DNA of 6,176 nt from an uncultured Methanobrevibacter sp. (GCF_937898925.1 NZ_CALDKF010000113.1:1-6176), one strand, 5' to 3'. Counted from the stretch's first letter, positions 1 to 5,567 are shown. Program-made: numbers and translations. The notes: generated by a model not told the origin, from the letters alone.

Positions 1-117
1 CCTGCATTGCTAGGATCATTTGTAAGTGCTGCAAGCGGATATGCTCCAGTTTACTTCATTTCCTCATTCATTACATTGCTTGCATTGCCAATAGCTTTCT
101 TTGCACTTAAAAAATAG
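1..117 (+). CDS. C-terminal end of a membrane protein, probably an MFS transporter (partial)
   Basis: Reading frame 1 is open from the window edge to a TAG stop at 115-117, giving 38 residues. They run from a small, glycine- and alanine-rich segment (PALLGSFVSAASGY) into one hydrophobic helix (about residues 19-36) and end in two lysines. A short loop, a last transmembrane helix and a basic cytoplasmic tail is the usual way that 12- or 14-helix major facilitator transporters end, and the small-residue stretch resembles the start of a final helix pair. The fragment is too short to assign a substrate or subfamily. Another multi-helix permease is possible. The start lies outside the window. Confidence 0.6.
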   Translation, partial: PALLGSFVSAASGYAPVYFISSFITLLALPIAFFALKK

Positions 118-130
118 TTTAATTAATTAT

Positions 131-140
131 CCTTTTTTTA
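131..140 (+). terminator. Oligo-T terminator after the left-edge gene
   Basis: A T7 tract (133-139) after CC lies 15 bp past the TAG stop of the left-edge gene, with no strong stem before it. Archaeal RNA polymerase can terminate on T-rich tracts alone, so this is a plausible end for that transcript. It is inferred from position and composition only. Confidence 0.45.
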
Positions 141-193
141 TATCAATTTTAAATCAAATATAGTTTACTTTTTATAAAAATATTAATTTTCAT

Positions 194-212
194 TAAATTT
201 AAATATAAAAGA
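194..212 (+). promoter_or_regulatory. Possible TATA region for the lemA operon
   Basis: The 229 bp between the left-edge gene and lemA contain no gene and are almost entirely A and T. Within them an AAATTTAAATATAAAAG stretch resembles an archaeal TATA box. Transcription would begin about 25 bp downstream, near 230, giving a leader of roughly 115 nt. That leader would contain GAAAATA AA TATTTTC (227-242), a perfect 7-bp inverted repeat. The background is so AT-rich that other boxes are possible, so the call is weak. Confidence 0.3.
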
Positions 213-336
213 ATAAATATATTAAGGAAAATAAATATTTTCATAGTGATTATAATCTTGATTTATTAATCGATTTTTTTATTATTGAAAATATTTCTAA
301 GTCAATGATTGTAATAATTATAAAACAAATTATCGT

Positions 337-342
337 AGGTGA
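337..342 (+). promoter_or_regulatory. Shine-Dalgarno that sets the lemA start at 347
   Basis: AGGTGA sits 4 nt before the ATG at 347 and matches the methanogen anti-Shine-Dalgarno sequence. The frame is open further upstream to an ATG at 305, but nothing resembling a ribosome-binding site precedes that codon. The site therefore favours the shorter protein. Confidence 0.8.
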
Positions 343-346
343 AACT

Positions 347-901
347 ATGAATATTTTATTAATAATTTTAATAGTTATAATAATCATTATTCTTGTAGCT
401 ATTGTAGCTATTTACAATGGCCTTGTAACTGCAAGAAACAAAGTTAAGAACGCATGGGCTCAAATCGATGTTCAATTGAATAGAAGAGCAGATTTGATTC
501 CTAATTTAGTTGAAACCGTAAAAGGATATGCAGCTCACGAAAGCTCTGTATTTGAAGATGTTACAGCAGCAAGAGCTGGATTGATGAATGCAAATGGCGT
601 TAAGGAAATAAGTGATGCTAACAATCAATTGTCCAGCACCTTAAAGACCTTGTTTGCTGTTGCTGAAAACTATCCTGAATTGAAAGCTAATGAAAACTTC
701 AAGGATTTGCAAGCTCAATTAGCACAAACTGAAGATAAGATTGCTTATTCCAGACAATTCTACAACGATTCTGTTATGATGTACAATAACAAATGCCAAA
801 CATTCCCAAGCAACATCTTTGCGGGAATGTTCGGATTCAAGGAAGCTGACTTCTTTGAAGCTGCTGGAGAAGCAAGATCTGTACCTAAAGTTGAATTCTA
901 A
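347..901 (+). CDS. lemA: LemA family membrane protein
   Basis: This 184-aa protein has the full LemA layout. An N-terminal membrane anchor (about residues 3-22) is a nearly unbroken run of Ile, Leu and Val. It is followed by YNGLVTARNKVKNAWAQIDV (23-42), the Q-L-x-R-R-x-D-L-I-P-N-L-V-E-T-V block (43-58), long helices, and the terminal signature from YN at 139-140 through PSNIFAGMFGF to EARSVPKVEF. Length is normal for the family, about 180-200 aa. LemA proteins form a helical bundle anchored by one N-terminal helix; their biochemical role is unsettled. They are often encoded beside DUF2207 or TPM-domain membrane proteins, and the gene 58 bp downstream is a DUF2207 protein, so the two probably share a transcript and may act together at the membrane. 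The start at 347 is chosen over ATG 305 because of the AGGTGA 4 nt upstream. Confidence 0.95.
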   Translation: MNILLIILIVIIIIILVAIVAIYNGLVTARNKVKNAWAQIDVQLNRRADLIPNLVETVKGYAAHESSVFEDVTAARAGLMNANGVKEISDANNQLSSTLKTLFAVAENYPELKANENFKDLQAQLAQTEDKIAYSRQFYNDSVMMYNNKCQTFPSNIFAGMFGFKEADFFEAAGEARSVPKVEF

Positions 902-917
902 TCTCTAATAATATTCA

Positions 918-948
918 ATTAGTATGTGGGATTTTCCCATATATTAAT
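918..948 (+). promoter_or_regulatory. 14-bp RNA hairpin between lemA and the DUF2207 gene
   Basis: Bases 918-931 pair with 935-948 without a gap, leaving a TTT loop. Twelve pairs are Watson-Crick and two (922/944 and 926/940) are G-T. As RNA from the + strand these are G-U wobbles, whereas RNA from the other strand would have A-C mismatches. The 3' arm ends one base before the AGGAG Shine-Dalgarno of the next gene. No T tract follows, so it is not an ordinary terminator. A role in translation control, processing or stability of the two-gene mRNA is inferred. Confidence 0.65.
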
Positions 949-959
949 AGGAGAAATAC

Positions 960-2747
960 ATGAATTTTAAAAACAAGGCATTGGCTATTCTATTGATTCT
1001 CATATTCTGCCTATCAGTATTGCCTGCAGTATCTGCTGTAGACTATTCAATTCCATATGCCAATGTGGATATACAGGTATACGATGATGGACTCATCAAT
1101 GTCTATGAAGAGATTGACTATCATTTTGATTCCTCTGCAAATGGTGTTTACAGGGATATTCCCCTAAAGAGGAATCAATCGGTTGAGAATCTTCATGTTT
1201 ATGTTGAAGGGGCTTATTCTGAGTACCAGATAATTAATCAAGATGGTATGGAAAGGATAAAGATCTATCTTTACCGTGATGCAGCAAAAACCAAAAAGAT
1301 TCAAGCTGGAACTGATGTCAAGGTTTATCTCCAATATGACTTCACACATGTTGTAAAGATTTACAATGATGTAGGTGAATTGCAATACAAGGTTTGGGGA
1401 GATGAATGGGAAGAGGATTTAGGTGCATTGGATGCTGTAATTCGTTTCCCAGATGATAAGAAGCTTGAATATTGGATAAACCCTGCATACAGCGATGCCC
1501 AAGCCAAATGGTCCAATGGTACTTTATCAATCACTAGTGATGGTGTATCAGAAGGAAGCTATGTTGAAGCAAGAGCTCTCATTCCATTAGAGGAATTCTC
1601 ATCAAGCACTCCTTATGCACAGCACATCAATAAGAATGCTGGAGATGAGATAAGGAGCATGCAAAAGAGTGACGCTGATACACAGACTCTCTTAAGCACT
1701 GTAGGTTCTATTGTCAATTATCTCATGGTTGCATTATGTGCCATTCCACTTGCTATCTATTATAGGTTTGGAAGGGAACCGAAAACTGATTATCAAGGAA
1801 TATATGAGCATGAACCTCCAACCAATGACCCTCCAGCATTTGTAAATGCTCTTATGAGCGGTTTTGGAAAGAATGTCGGTGATTTGGATCAAAAGGCTTT
1901 TCAAGCTACAATCATGGACTTGATCAATAGGGGAAAACTTGGAGTGGACTCTGAAGAGGATACTGAATTCACTAAAACCACTTTCCTTACCGTAAAGTCC
2001 ACCGATGGCCTTGAAAGGTATGAAAAGGAATTGATTGACCTTTTAAGAACTTATGAATTGAATGGAAGAATCAGTTTCTCATACATGCAGGATTGCCTAA
2101 GGGAAGAATACCAAGCAAGAGCTTATCAAGATAGATATAACACTTGGTGTCAAAACTTCAAGAATGACTACTTGCCTGATGAGACATTAAGCGAATACTT
2201 TGACCAAACAGGTTCAGACTATATGATGTACTTTGGAATAGGTGCGCTCATATTGGCTATAATCGTTGGTGCATTATCCATCTTCTTGCACTTTAGAGGA
2301 AGCTTCATAACAACTATCGTAGCAGTGTTCTTTGCAATCGTAGGCATTGGCTGTCTTATCATGCCATCTGGAATTGGAGGCAAATACACACTAAAAGGAA
2401 AGCTTTACACTGAAAGATGGGAGAAATTCAAGAAGTTCCTTAAGGATTACTCATTGATAAAGGAGCATCCTCCAGAATCAATTGCAATATGGAACAAGTA
2501 TTTGGTCTATGCAACTGCCCTTGGAGTGGCTGATCAAGTCTATAAGGCAATGAAACTTCATGTTTATGGTGGATTGGACAATCCTAATTACACTGCAAAT
2601 GACTTGTTCATGTTCTATTATCTTGGCGGATACAATCATGTAAACAGTTCATTTGCAACTGCATCATCTACCATTTCAGCTGCCAACAATGACTCCATAG
2701 GAGGAATCGGAGGCGGTTCCGGTGGTGGAGGTGGTGGTGCGTTCTAA
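960..2747 (+). CDS. DUF2207 family membrane protein with signal peptide and Gly-rich C-terminus
   Basis: The 595-aa product begins with a signal peptide (residues 1-26, likely cleaved after AVSA). An extracytoplasmic beta-rich domain follows (about 27-245); its V-Y-D-D-G-L-I-N-V-Y-E-E-I-D-Y and GVYRDIPL stretches are typical of DUF2207. One transmembrane helix (250-269) leads into a cytoplasmic part (270-420) that includes a stretch resembling a winged-helix-like domain (ATIMDLINRGKL, 316-327). Two helices (about 421-445 and 449-470) are next. After them comes the family's W-E-K-F-K-K-F-L-K-D-Y and PPESIAIWNKYLVYATALGVA segment (487-524). The protein ends in GGIGGGSGGGGGGAF (581-595), a glycine tail common in this family. 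The function of DUF2207 proteins is not established. AGGAG at 949-953 precedes the ATG by 6 nt. The close spacing after lemA supports a shared mRNA and a joint envelope role. Confidence 0.92.
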   Translation: MNFKNKALAILLILIFCLSVLPAVSAVDYSIPYANVDIQVYDDGLINVYEEIDYHFDSSANGVYRDIPLKRNQSVENLHVYVEGAYSEYQIINQDGMERIKIYLYRDAAKTKKIQAGTDVKVYLQYDFTHVVKIYNDVGELQYKVWGDEWEEDLGALDAVIRFPDDKKLEYWINPAYSDAQAKWSNGTLSITSDGVSEGSYVEARALIPLEEFSSSTPYAQHINKNAGDEIRSMQKSDADTQTLLSTVGSIVNYLMVALCAIPLAIYYRFGREPKTDYQGIYEHEPPTNDPPAFVNALMSGFGKNVGDLDQKAFQATIMDLINRGKLGVDSEEDTEFTKTTFLTVKSTDGLERYEKELIDLLRTYELNGRISFSYMQDCLREEYQARAYQDRYNTWCQNFKNDYLPDETLSEYFDQTGSDYMMYFGIGALILAIIVGALSIFLHFRGSFITTIVAVFFAIVGIGCLIMPSGIGGKYTLKGKLYTERWEKFKKFLKDYSLIKEHPPESIAIWNKYLVYATALGVADQVYKAMKLHVYGGLDNPNYTANDLFMFYYLGGYNHVNSSFATASSTISAANNDSIGGIGGGSGGGGGGAF

Positions 2748-2792
2748 AACCACCATCATTTTTTATTTTTTATCTAATTTTTTCTATTTTTT
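2730..2792 (+). terminator. Stem-loop plus four T6 tracts ending the lemA-DUF2207 operon
   Basis: Bases 2730-2738 (GGTGGTGGT) pair with 2749-2757 (ACCACCATC) as a 9-bp stem with one G-U pair and a 10-nt loop that contains the TAA stop. One base later come T6 tracts at 2759-2764, 2766-2771, 2778-2783 and 2787-2792. The 5' arm is also the coding sequence of the glycine tail. Archaea need only the T tracts, but the whole looks like a bacterial intrinsic terminator. Confidence 0.75.
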
Positions 2793-2820
2793 CATCAATT
2801 TTAATATTTAATATTTGATT

Positions 2821-2896
2821 AGAGTATTACTTTTATATTATTACTTTTACATTGTTATCCATTTAAAGAATAATACTCTTTATAAAGAGTAATACT
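2821..2896. repeat. Cluster of AGAGTAWTA elements with an 18-bp palindrome
   Basis: AGAGTATTA occurs at 2821-2829. Its exact reverse complement is at 2871-2879, and the one-base variant AGAGTAATA is at 2886-2894. The last two meet as a perfect 18-bp palindrome, TACTCTTTATAAAGAGTA (2874-2891), centred on CTTTATAAAG, which is itself a symmetric TATA-like box. A TATTACTTTTA direct repeat also occurs at 2825-2835 and 2839-2849. The arrangement fits binding sites for a dimeric regulator, but the AT-rich background makes some repetition expected. Confidence 0.45.
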
Positions 2897-2926
2897 GATT
2901 TAAGCTATTTTTAGCCATTTGTAATA

Positions 2927-2942
2927 AGAAAAACTTTATATG
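2927..2942 (+). promoter_or_regulatory. Promoter-like BRE/TATA box without a gene directly downstream
   Basis: AGAAAAACTTTATATG has a purine-rich BRE-like stretch followed by CTTTATAT, close to the usual methanogen promoter form. A start about 25 bp downstream, near 2964, would make a transcript that meets no protein gene for over 400 bp, which suggests a small RNA or a long leader for the MFS gene. Confidence 0.45.
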
Positions 2943-3077
2943 ATTATTACTACTATATATTAAATAAGCATGATATTACTTTTTAGTAAATTTTTATTAT
3001 TTTTGTAAAATATTATCGCTGTGTTACCTTAAAGTTAGATTCTGAAAGTTTATTGAAAATTGATATTATGCAAATTA

Positions 3078-3105
3078 AGATAATAAGTATAATTACTTAT
3101 TTTCT
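3078..3105 (+). promoter_or_regulatory. Intergenic hairpin
   Basis: AATAAGTA (3082-3089) and TACTTATT (3094-3101) form an 8-bp stem with a TAAT loop. After one T-T mismatch (3081/3102), three more pairs (3078-3080 with 3103-3105) extend it. It lies between the two promoter-like boxes of the intergenic region. It could be part of a structured RNA or a palindromic protein site. The stem is mostly A-T pairs and therefore weak. Confidence 0.35.
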
Positions 3106-3143
3106 CTCCTTAATGCATTTTAGGTAAGATTATGGCAATTTGC

Positions 3144-3161
3144 GGAAAAAGTTTATTTAAA
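3144..3161 (+). promoter_or_regulatory. Second promoter-like BRE/TATA box in the intergenic region
   Basis: GGAAAAAGTTTATTTAAA combines a purine-rich BRE-like stretch with a TATA-like core (3152-3161). A start near 3180 would give either an approximately 90-nt RNA ending at the T7 tract (3266-3272) or an approximately 200-nt leader for the MFS gene. It is inferred from sequence form only. Confidence 0.35.
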
Positions 3162-3265
3162 TCTTAAAAATCACTACAATCCAAATATTATTTAATAAAT
3201 TTCTAAATCACAAAACATTATAATAGCAATCTCTTCGCAAATTGTTATAATCTTTATCTAGACTC

Positions 3266-3272
3266 TTTTTTT
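3266..3272 (+). terminator. T7 tract inside the intergenic region
   Basis: A T7 run after GACTC lies 113 bp before the MFS gene and after no protein gene. If it acts as a terminator, it would end a transcript begun within the intergenic region. T-rich sequence is common here, so the call is weak. Confidence 0.3.
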
Positions 3273-3322
3273 AAATATTATTCTATTTTTAGCTATTTTC
3301 CATTTCTGTACTGCTTTTAAAA

Positions 3323-3341
3323 ATTATATAAAAATTTATAT
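3323..3341 (+). promoter_or_regulatory. Likely TATA region of the MFS gene
   Basis: Overlapping boxes TTATATAAA and TTTATATT lie about 45-60 bp before the GTG start. Transcription from either would start about 25 bp downstream and leave a leader of roughly 20-35 nt containing the Shine-Dalgarno site. Which box is used cannot be decided from sequence alone. Confidence 0.45.
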
Positions 3342-3375
3342 TAAATCTAAATTATAATTAATAATATCAATCGAA

Positions 3376-3380
3376 AGGTG
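3376..3380 (+). promoter_or_regulatory. Shine-Dalgarno that sets the GTG start of the MFS gene
   Basis: AGGTG ends 5 nt before the GTG at 3386. An ATG at 3384 overlaps this codon by one base but is out of frame and stops after seven residues, so the ribosome site serves the GTG. Confidence 0.7.
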
Positions 3381-3385
3381 TTAAT

Positions 3386-4768
3386 GTGGGTATTGTTAAT
3401 AGATTAGGTTTGGAAAAATCAGTTATTCTGCTTGCTGCAGTCGTTTCATTTGTAACCGCTTTTCTAGCAAACATTTCAGTGGCCCTTCCACTCATTGCAC
3501 GTGAACTTTCAATGAGCAATATAGTTCAAAATTGGGTGGCTACAATATTTTTGCTTGCAATTGCTGCATTATCAATACCTTTAGGAAAATATACAAGCAA
3601 ATATGGCCTAAAAAGGTCATTATTCATTGGGATTATAGTCACTATGATTGGAGTGATCATTTCCTGCTTCTCCTTTACCAGTGAACTACTATTGTTTTCA
3701 AGGGTCATTCAGGGAATAGGGACTGCATTCATCAATGTAGCTTCAATGGCACTAATCGTTTCTGCTGTCCCTCCAGAAACCCGTGGACAGGCTTTGGGAT
3801 TGAACATTGCAGGAGTTTACATAGGATTATCATCAGCTCCTGTTATTGGTGGGATTGTTATTTATTACCTTGGATGGCAAAGTATCTTCTATGTTATGCT
3901 TCCTTTCCTTATATTTTCAGCTTATCTATGCCACAGTCTTGATGACGAATGGACTATGTATGATGGTGTTATAGATAAATTAGGATCAATTATCTATATG
4001 ATTGGAATTTTGCTCTTTGTTTATGGATTCACTGTGATAAACACTGGATTAGGTAAGATATTATTGATAGTTGGTTTAGCCTTACTGATTTGCTTTGCGT
4101 ATATTGAATTGAGGGTTGATAATCCTGTATTCGAAGTGAGATTGTTTAAGAATGCAAGGTTCTCCTCTTCAAATTTAGCATCCTTGATAAGTTATTTGGC
4201 AACATTTGTAATCACATACATAGTAACCTATCATTTTCAATACATTATGGGCCTAGATTCACAGATGTCTGGACTGCTTCTAATCGTGACACCAGTCATG
4301 ATGGCAATATTGGCACCGATATCAGGAAGAATATCAGACAAGATAGATCCTCAAAAGCTTGCAGCCATTGGTATGGGATTTGTTACAGTAGCGATTCTGA
4401 TTTTATGCTTCCTAAATGAGTCAACTCCATTATATCTCATTATAGTTGCAATGTTCCTTCAGGGAATCGGTTATGGATTGTTTTCAACTCCAAACACCAA
4501 TGCGATAATGAGTTCTGTACCTAAAGAGGAAACTGGTACTGCTTCCGCATCCCTTGCAGCAATGAGAGTTATAGGTCAGACATTAAGCATTGGTTTGCTT
4601 ACAGTTATCTTTGCATACATTATGGGAAATGTGCCTATTGTACCGGAATATTATCCATTGCTTATGGAAAGTTCAAGGATTTCCTGTATAATTTCAGCAA
4701 TTCTATGTGTAATAGCAGTCTGTGCCTCATTGGTTGGATTAAGATCTGATGTTGAGTATGAGACTTAA
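3386..4768 (+). CDS. MFS transporter, drug-exporter type (DHA2/EmrB-QacA-like, about 14 TM helices)
   Basis: The 460-aa protein is hydrophobic throughout, with about 14 predicted membrane helices, starting near residues 12-35 and ending near 434-452. MFS motif A is visible as GKYTSKYGLKR (67-77), the motif B region as FSRVIQGIGTA (104-114), and motif C as GVYIGLSSAPVIGG (153-166). A second, weaker motif A, GRISDKIDPQK, lies at 314-324. NPVFEVRLFKNARF (246-259) is typical of the loop before the second half in EmrB/QacA-type transporters. Members use the proton gradient to export drugs or other small molecules from the cytoplasm; the substrate cannot be read from the sequence. In helix 1 the family's L-D-x-T-I-V-N-V-A-L-P stretch reads FLANISVALP (26-35), without the acidic residue. 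The gene has its own promoter region and terminator and appears monocistronic. The GTG start is supported by AGGTG 5 nt upstream and by a complete helix 1. Confidence 0.92.
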   Translation: MGIVNRLGLEKSVILLAAVVSFVTAFLANISVALPLIARELSMSNIVQNWVATIFLLAIAALSIPLGKYTSKYGLKRSLFIGIIVTMIGVIISCFSFTSELLLFSRVIQGIGTAFINVASMALIVSAVPPETRGQALGLNIAGVYIGLSSAPVIGGIVIYYLGWQSIFYVMLPFLIFSAYLCHSLDDEWTMYDGVIDKLGSIIYMIGILLFVYGFTVINTGLGKILLIVGLALLICFAYIELRVDNPVFEVRLFKNARFSSSNLASLISYLATFVITYIVTYHFQYIMGLDSQMSGLLLIVTPVMMAILAPISGRISDKIDPQKLAAIGMGFVTVAILILCFLNESTPLYLIIVAMFLQGIGYGLFSTPNTNAIMSSVPKEETGTASASLAAMRVIGQTLSIGLLTVIFAYIMGNVPIVPEYYPLLMESSRISCIISAILCVIAVCASLVGLRSDVEYET

Positions 4769-4773
4769 TCTTA

Positions 4774-4837
4774 TCTTTTTACTTTTTTTATTTTTTTTTA
4801 AAAATAGTTAATTTTATGATTTTTCATCTTTTTTTTA
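4774..4837 (+). terminator. Oligo-T terminator region after the MFS gene
   Basis: T5, T7 and T9 tracts (4776-4780, 4783-4789, 4791-4799) begin 7 bp after the TAA stop, and a T8 tract (4829-4836) follows. No strong stem precedes them. This is the archaeal style of termination and separates the MFS transcript from the next gene. Confidence 0.65.
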
Positions 4838-4859
4838 TTCATAAATGGTTTAATATAGC

Positions 4860-4872
4860 AAACCTTTATAAG
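4860..4872 (+). promoter_or_regulatory. TATA box of the 91-aa protein gene
   Basis: AAACC followed by TTTATAAG (4865-4872) is a good BRE/TATA match. Initiation about 25 bp downstream falls near 4893, leaving a leader of only about 10 nt that still contains the GGTGAT ribosome site. Confidence 0.6.
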
Positions 4873-4896
4873 TAACGAATTTTATAGTATTGTTCC

Positions 4897-4902
4897 GGTG
4901 AT
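4897..4902 (+). promoter_or_regulatory. Shine-Dalgarno very close to two tandem ATG codons
   Basis: GGTGAT touches the first ATG (4903) directly; the second ATG (4906) lies 3 nt away. Spacing this short favours the second ATG as the initiator, giving a 90-aa product, although either may be used. Confidence 0.5.
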
Positions 4903-5178
4903 ATGATGATAGGAAAAAGCAATATTTTAAGAAAACAGGAACAAGAAAAAGAGATCCCAGATTATGGAATTGGCCCAATTGTAGCTGCATACTTCTTAGG
5001 CTACCTCAAATCTGAAAATGGTGAAAAGATTGCAGATGAGGATATTGAAAAACTCTACATTGGAGCTTGTCTTAAAATGGGAATCGGTCCAGTGGAAGAC
5101 CTTTCTGAATTGTTCCAAGTATTATTTGGCTTAGGTGAAGAGAAAAAAGATGATAAACCTCTTCAGTACTACGCTTAA
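4903..5178 (+). CDS. Small acidic protein of unknown function
   Basis: I do not recognise this 91-aa protein (90 aa if the second ATG is used). It has a charged N-terminus rich in K, Q and E (residues 5-19), a hydrophobic helix-like stretch YGIGPIVAAYFLGYLK (21-36), an acidic linker, a second helix-like stretch LYIGACLKMGIGP (51-63), and an acidic, amphipathic tail ending in PLQYYA. GIGP occurs twice (22-25 and 60-63). There is no signal peptide, and the hydrophobic stretches are short for membrane spans, so a soluble helical protein is likely. One cysteine (C56) is present. A clear TATA box, a ribosome site and normal codon use argue that the gene is real. It stands alone, between the terminator of the MFS gene and a convergent operon. 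It has probable homologues in related methanogens, but that is a guess. Confidence 0.75.
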   Translation: MMIGKSNILRKQEQEKEIPDYGIGPIVAAYFLGYLKSENGEKIADEDIEKLYIGACLKMGIGPVEDLSELFQVLFGLGEEKKDDKPLQYYA

Positions 5179-5184
5179 ATAAAC

Positions 5185-5208
5185 TTTTTTTCTTTTTTAT
5201 AATTTTTT
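5185..5208 (+). terminator. Oligo-T terminator after the small acidic protein gene
   Basis: T7, T6 and T6 tracts (5185-5191, 5193-5198, 5203-5208) begin 6 bp past the TAA stop. They lie in the 47-bp gap between two convergent genes. The opposite strand lacks comparable T tracts here, so the minus-strand operon may end further left or within the neighbouring gene. Confidence 0.6.
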
Positions 5209-5225
5209 AGATAATATATAAACAT

Positions 5226-5567
5226 TCAATCCATTAATAGAATATGGCAACCAAGATAGAAATCAAAAAGATTGTTCTTTTTTGAAAAAGATTCCATATG
5301 ACGGTATATTTTTTCTATTTCTTTTTCATAATATTCACGGCTATGTCCATTTGAATAATTTATAATATACTCCTTTTCAAGTTGAATGCAGTCGTACATA
5401 ACATTTACATAGACTTTTCCCAATCCTTTAGGGATTGTGATTTTTTCTATTTCTTTTTTAAAAGTGTATATGTTATTTTTTTCTTCATCTGATAGCGTTT
5501 TGTAGATTTGTGGTGCGGGGTATTCATTTACAAGGGTGTTATCTTCATTTATTAGCTTATATATCAT
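5226..5567 (-). CDS. Unrecognised 113-aa protein, second gene of the HEPN operon
   Basis: I cannot assign this protein to a family. It is rich in K, E, Y and I. A short N-terminal segment (MIYKLINEDNTLVNEYPAP) is followed by helix-like charged stretches (about residues 26-43 and 74-97), between which lies IPKGLGKVYVNVMYDCIQLE (45-64). It ends with a hydrophobic FDFYLGCHILLMD (101-113). The G-S-x(n)-D-x-D motif of MNT nucleotidyltransferases, the usual HEPN partner, is absent, and no DNA-binding motif is obvious. The ATG at 5567 is chosen because AGGT (5574-5577) lies 6 nt before it; a TTG at 5591 would add eight residues and overlap the upstream gene. The start is only 10 nt after the stop of the HEPN gene, so both are co-transcribed. 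A partner or antidote role is inferred from this arrangement alone. Two cysteines (C60, C107) are present. Confidence 0.75.
   Translation of the reverse strand: MIYKLINEDNTLVNEYPAPQIYKTLSDEEKNNIYTFKKEIEKITIPKGLGKVYVNVMYDCIQLEKEYIINYSNGHSREYYEKEIEKIYRHMESFSKKNNLFDFYLGCHILLMD

Larger units (their letters stand above)
2748..3385 (+). other. 638-bp intergenic region, no credible protein gene; possible small RNA or regulatory region
   Basis: No reading frame here combines a start, a ribosome site and useful length. The stretch holds, in order, the operon terminator, the AGAGTAWTA cluster, a promoter-like box near 2935, a hairpin at 3078-3105, a second promoter-like box near 3152, the 9-bp inverted pair CAATTTGCG (3136-3144) and CGCAAATTG (3236-3244), a T7 tract at 3266-3272, and TATA-like sequence before the MFS gene. 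A promoter, a hairpin and a T tract spaced over about 300 bp would suit a non-coding RNA of up to about 310 nt. A long control region for the exporter gene is equally possible. Confidence 0.4.

Noticed and set aside
305..346. N-terminal extension of LemA from the ATG at 305 (14 extra residues)
   Set aside because: No ribosome site precedes 305, while AGGTGA sits 4 nt before the ATG at 347. The shorter form also begins directly with the family's membrane anchor.
1164..1530. Two minus-strand reading frames of 73 and 62 codons opposite the DUF2207 gene
   Set aside because: They lie wholly inside a well-supported gene, have no promoter or ribosome site, and show no family features. They are shadow frames.
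2701..2744. Glycine-rich end of the DUF2207 gene as a sign of frameshift or low-complexity artefact
   Set aside because: A glycine tail is common in this family, and the frame closes with a normal stop just before the terminator.
2821..2990. CRISPR array suggested by recurring TATTACTTTT-like words
   Set aside because: The repeats are about 10 bp, occur in both orientations and at irregular spacing. They do not form regular repeat-spacer units.
3133..3168. Eleven-codon frame MAICGKSLFKS with AGGT upstream
   Set aside because: It overlaps the promoter-like box at 3144-3161, is very short, and could arise by chance. There is no sign of an attenuation arrangement.
2748..3385. Decayed gene or insertion sequence remnant in the long gap
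   Set aside because: I found no stretch of coding character, no transposase fragments, and no terminal inverted repeats with target duplications.
3526..3708. Minus-strand reading frame of 60 codons opposite the MFS gene
   Set aside because: It is inside an unmistakable transporter gene, and its sequence follows from the codons of the other strand.
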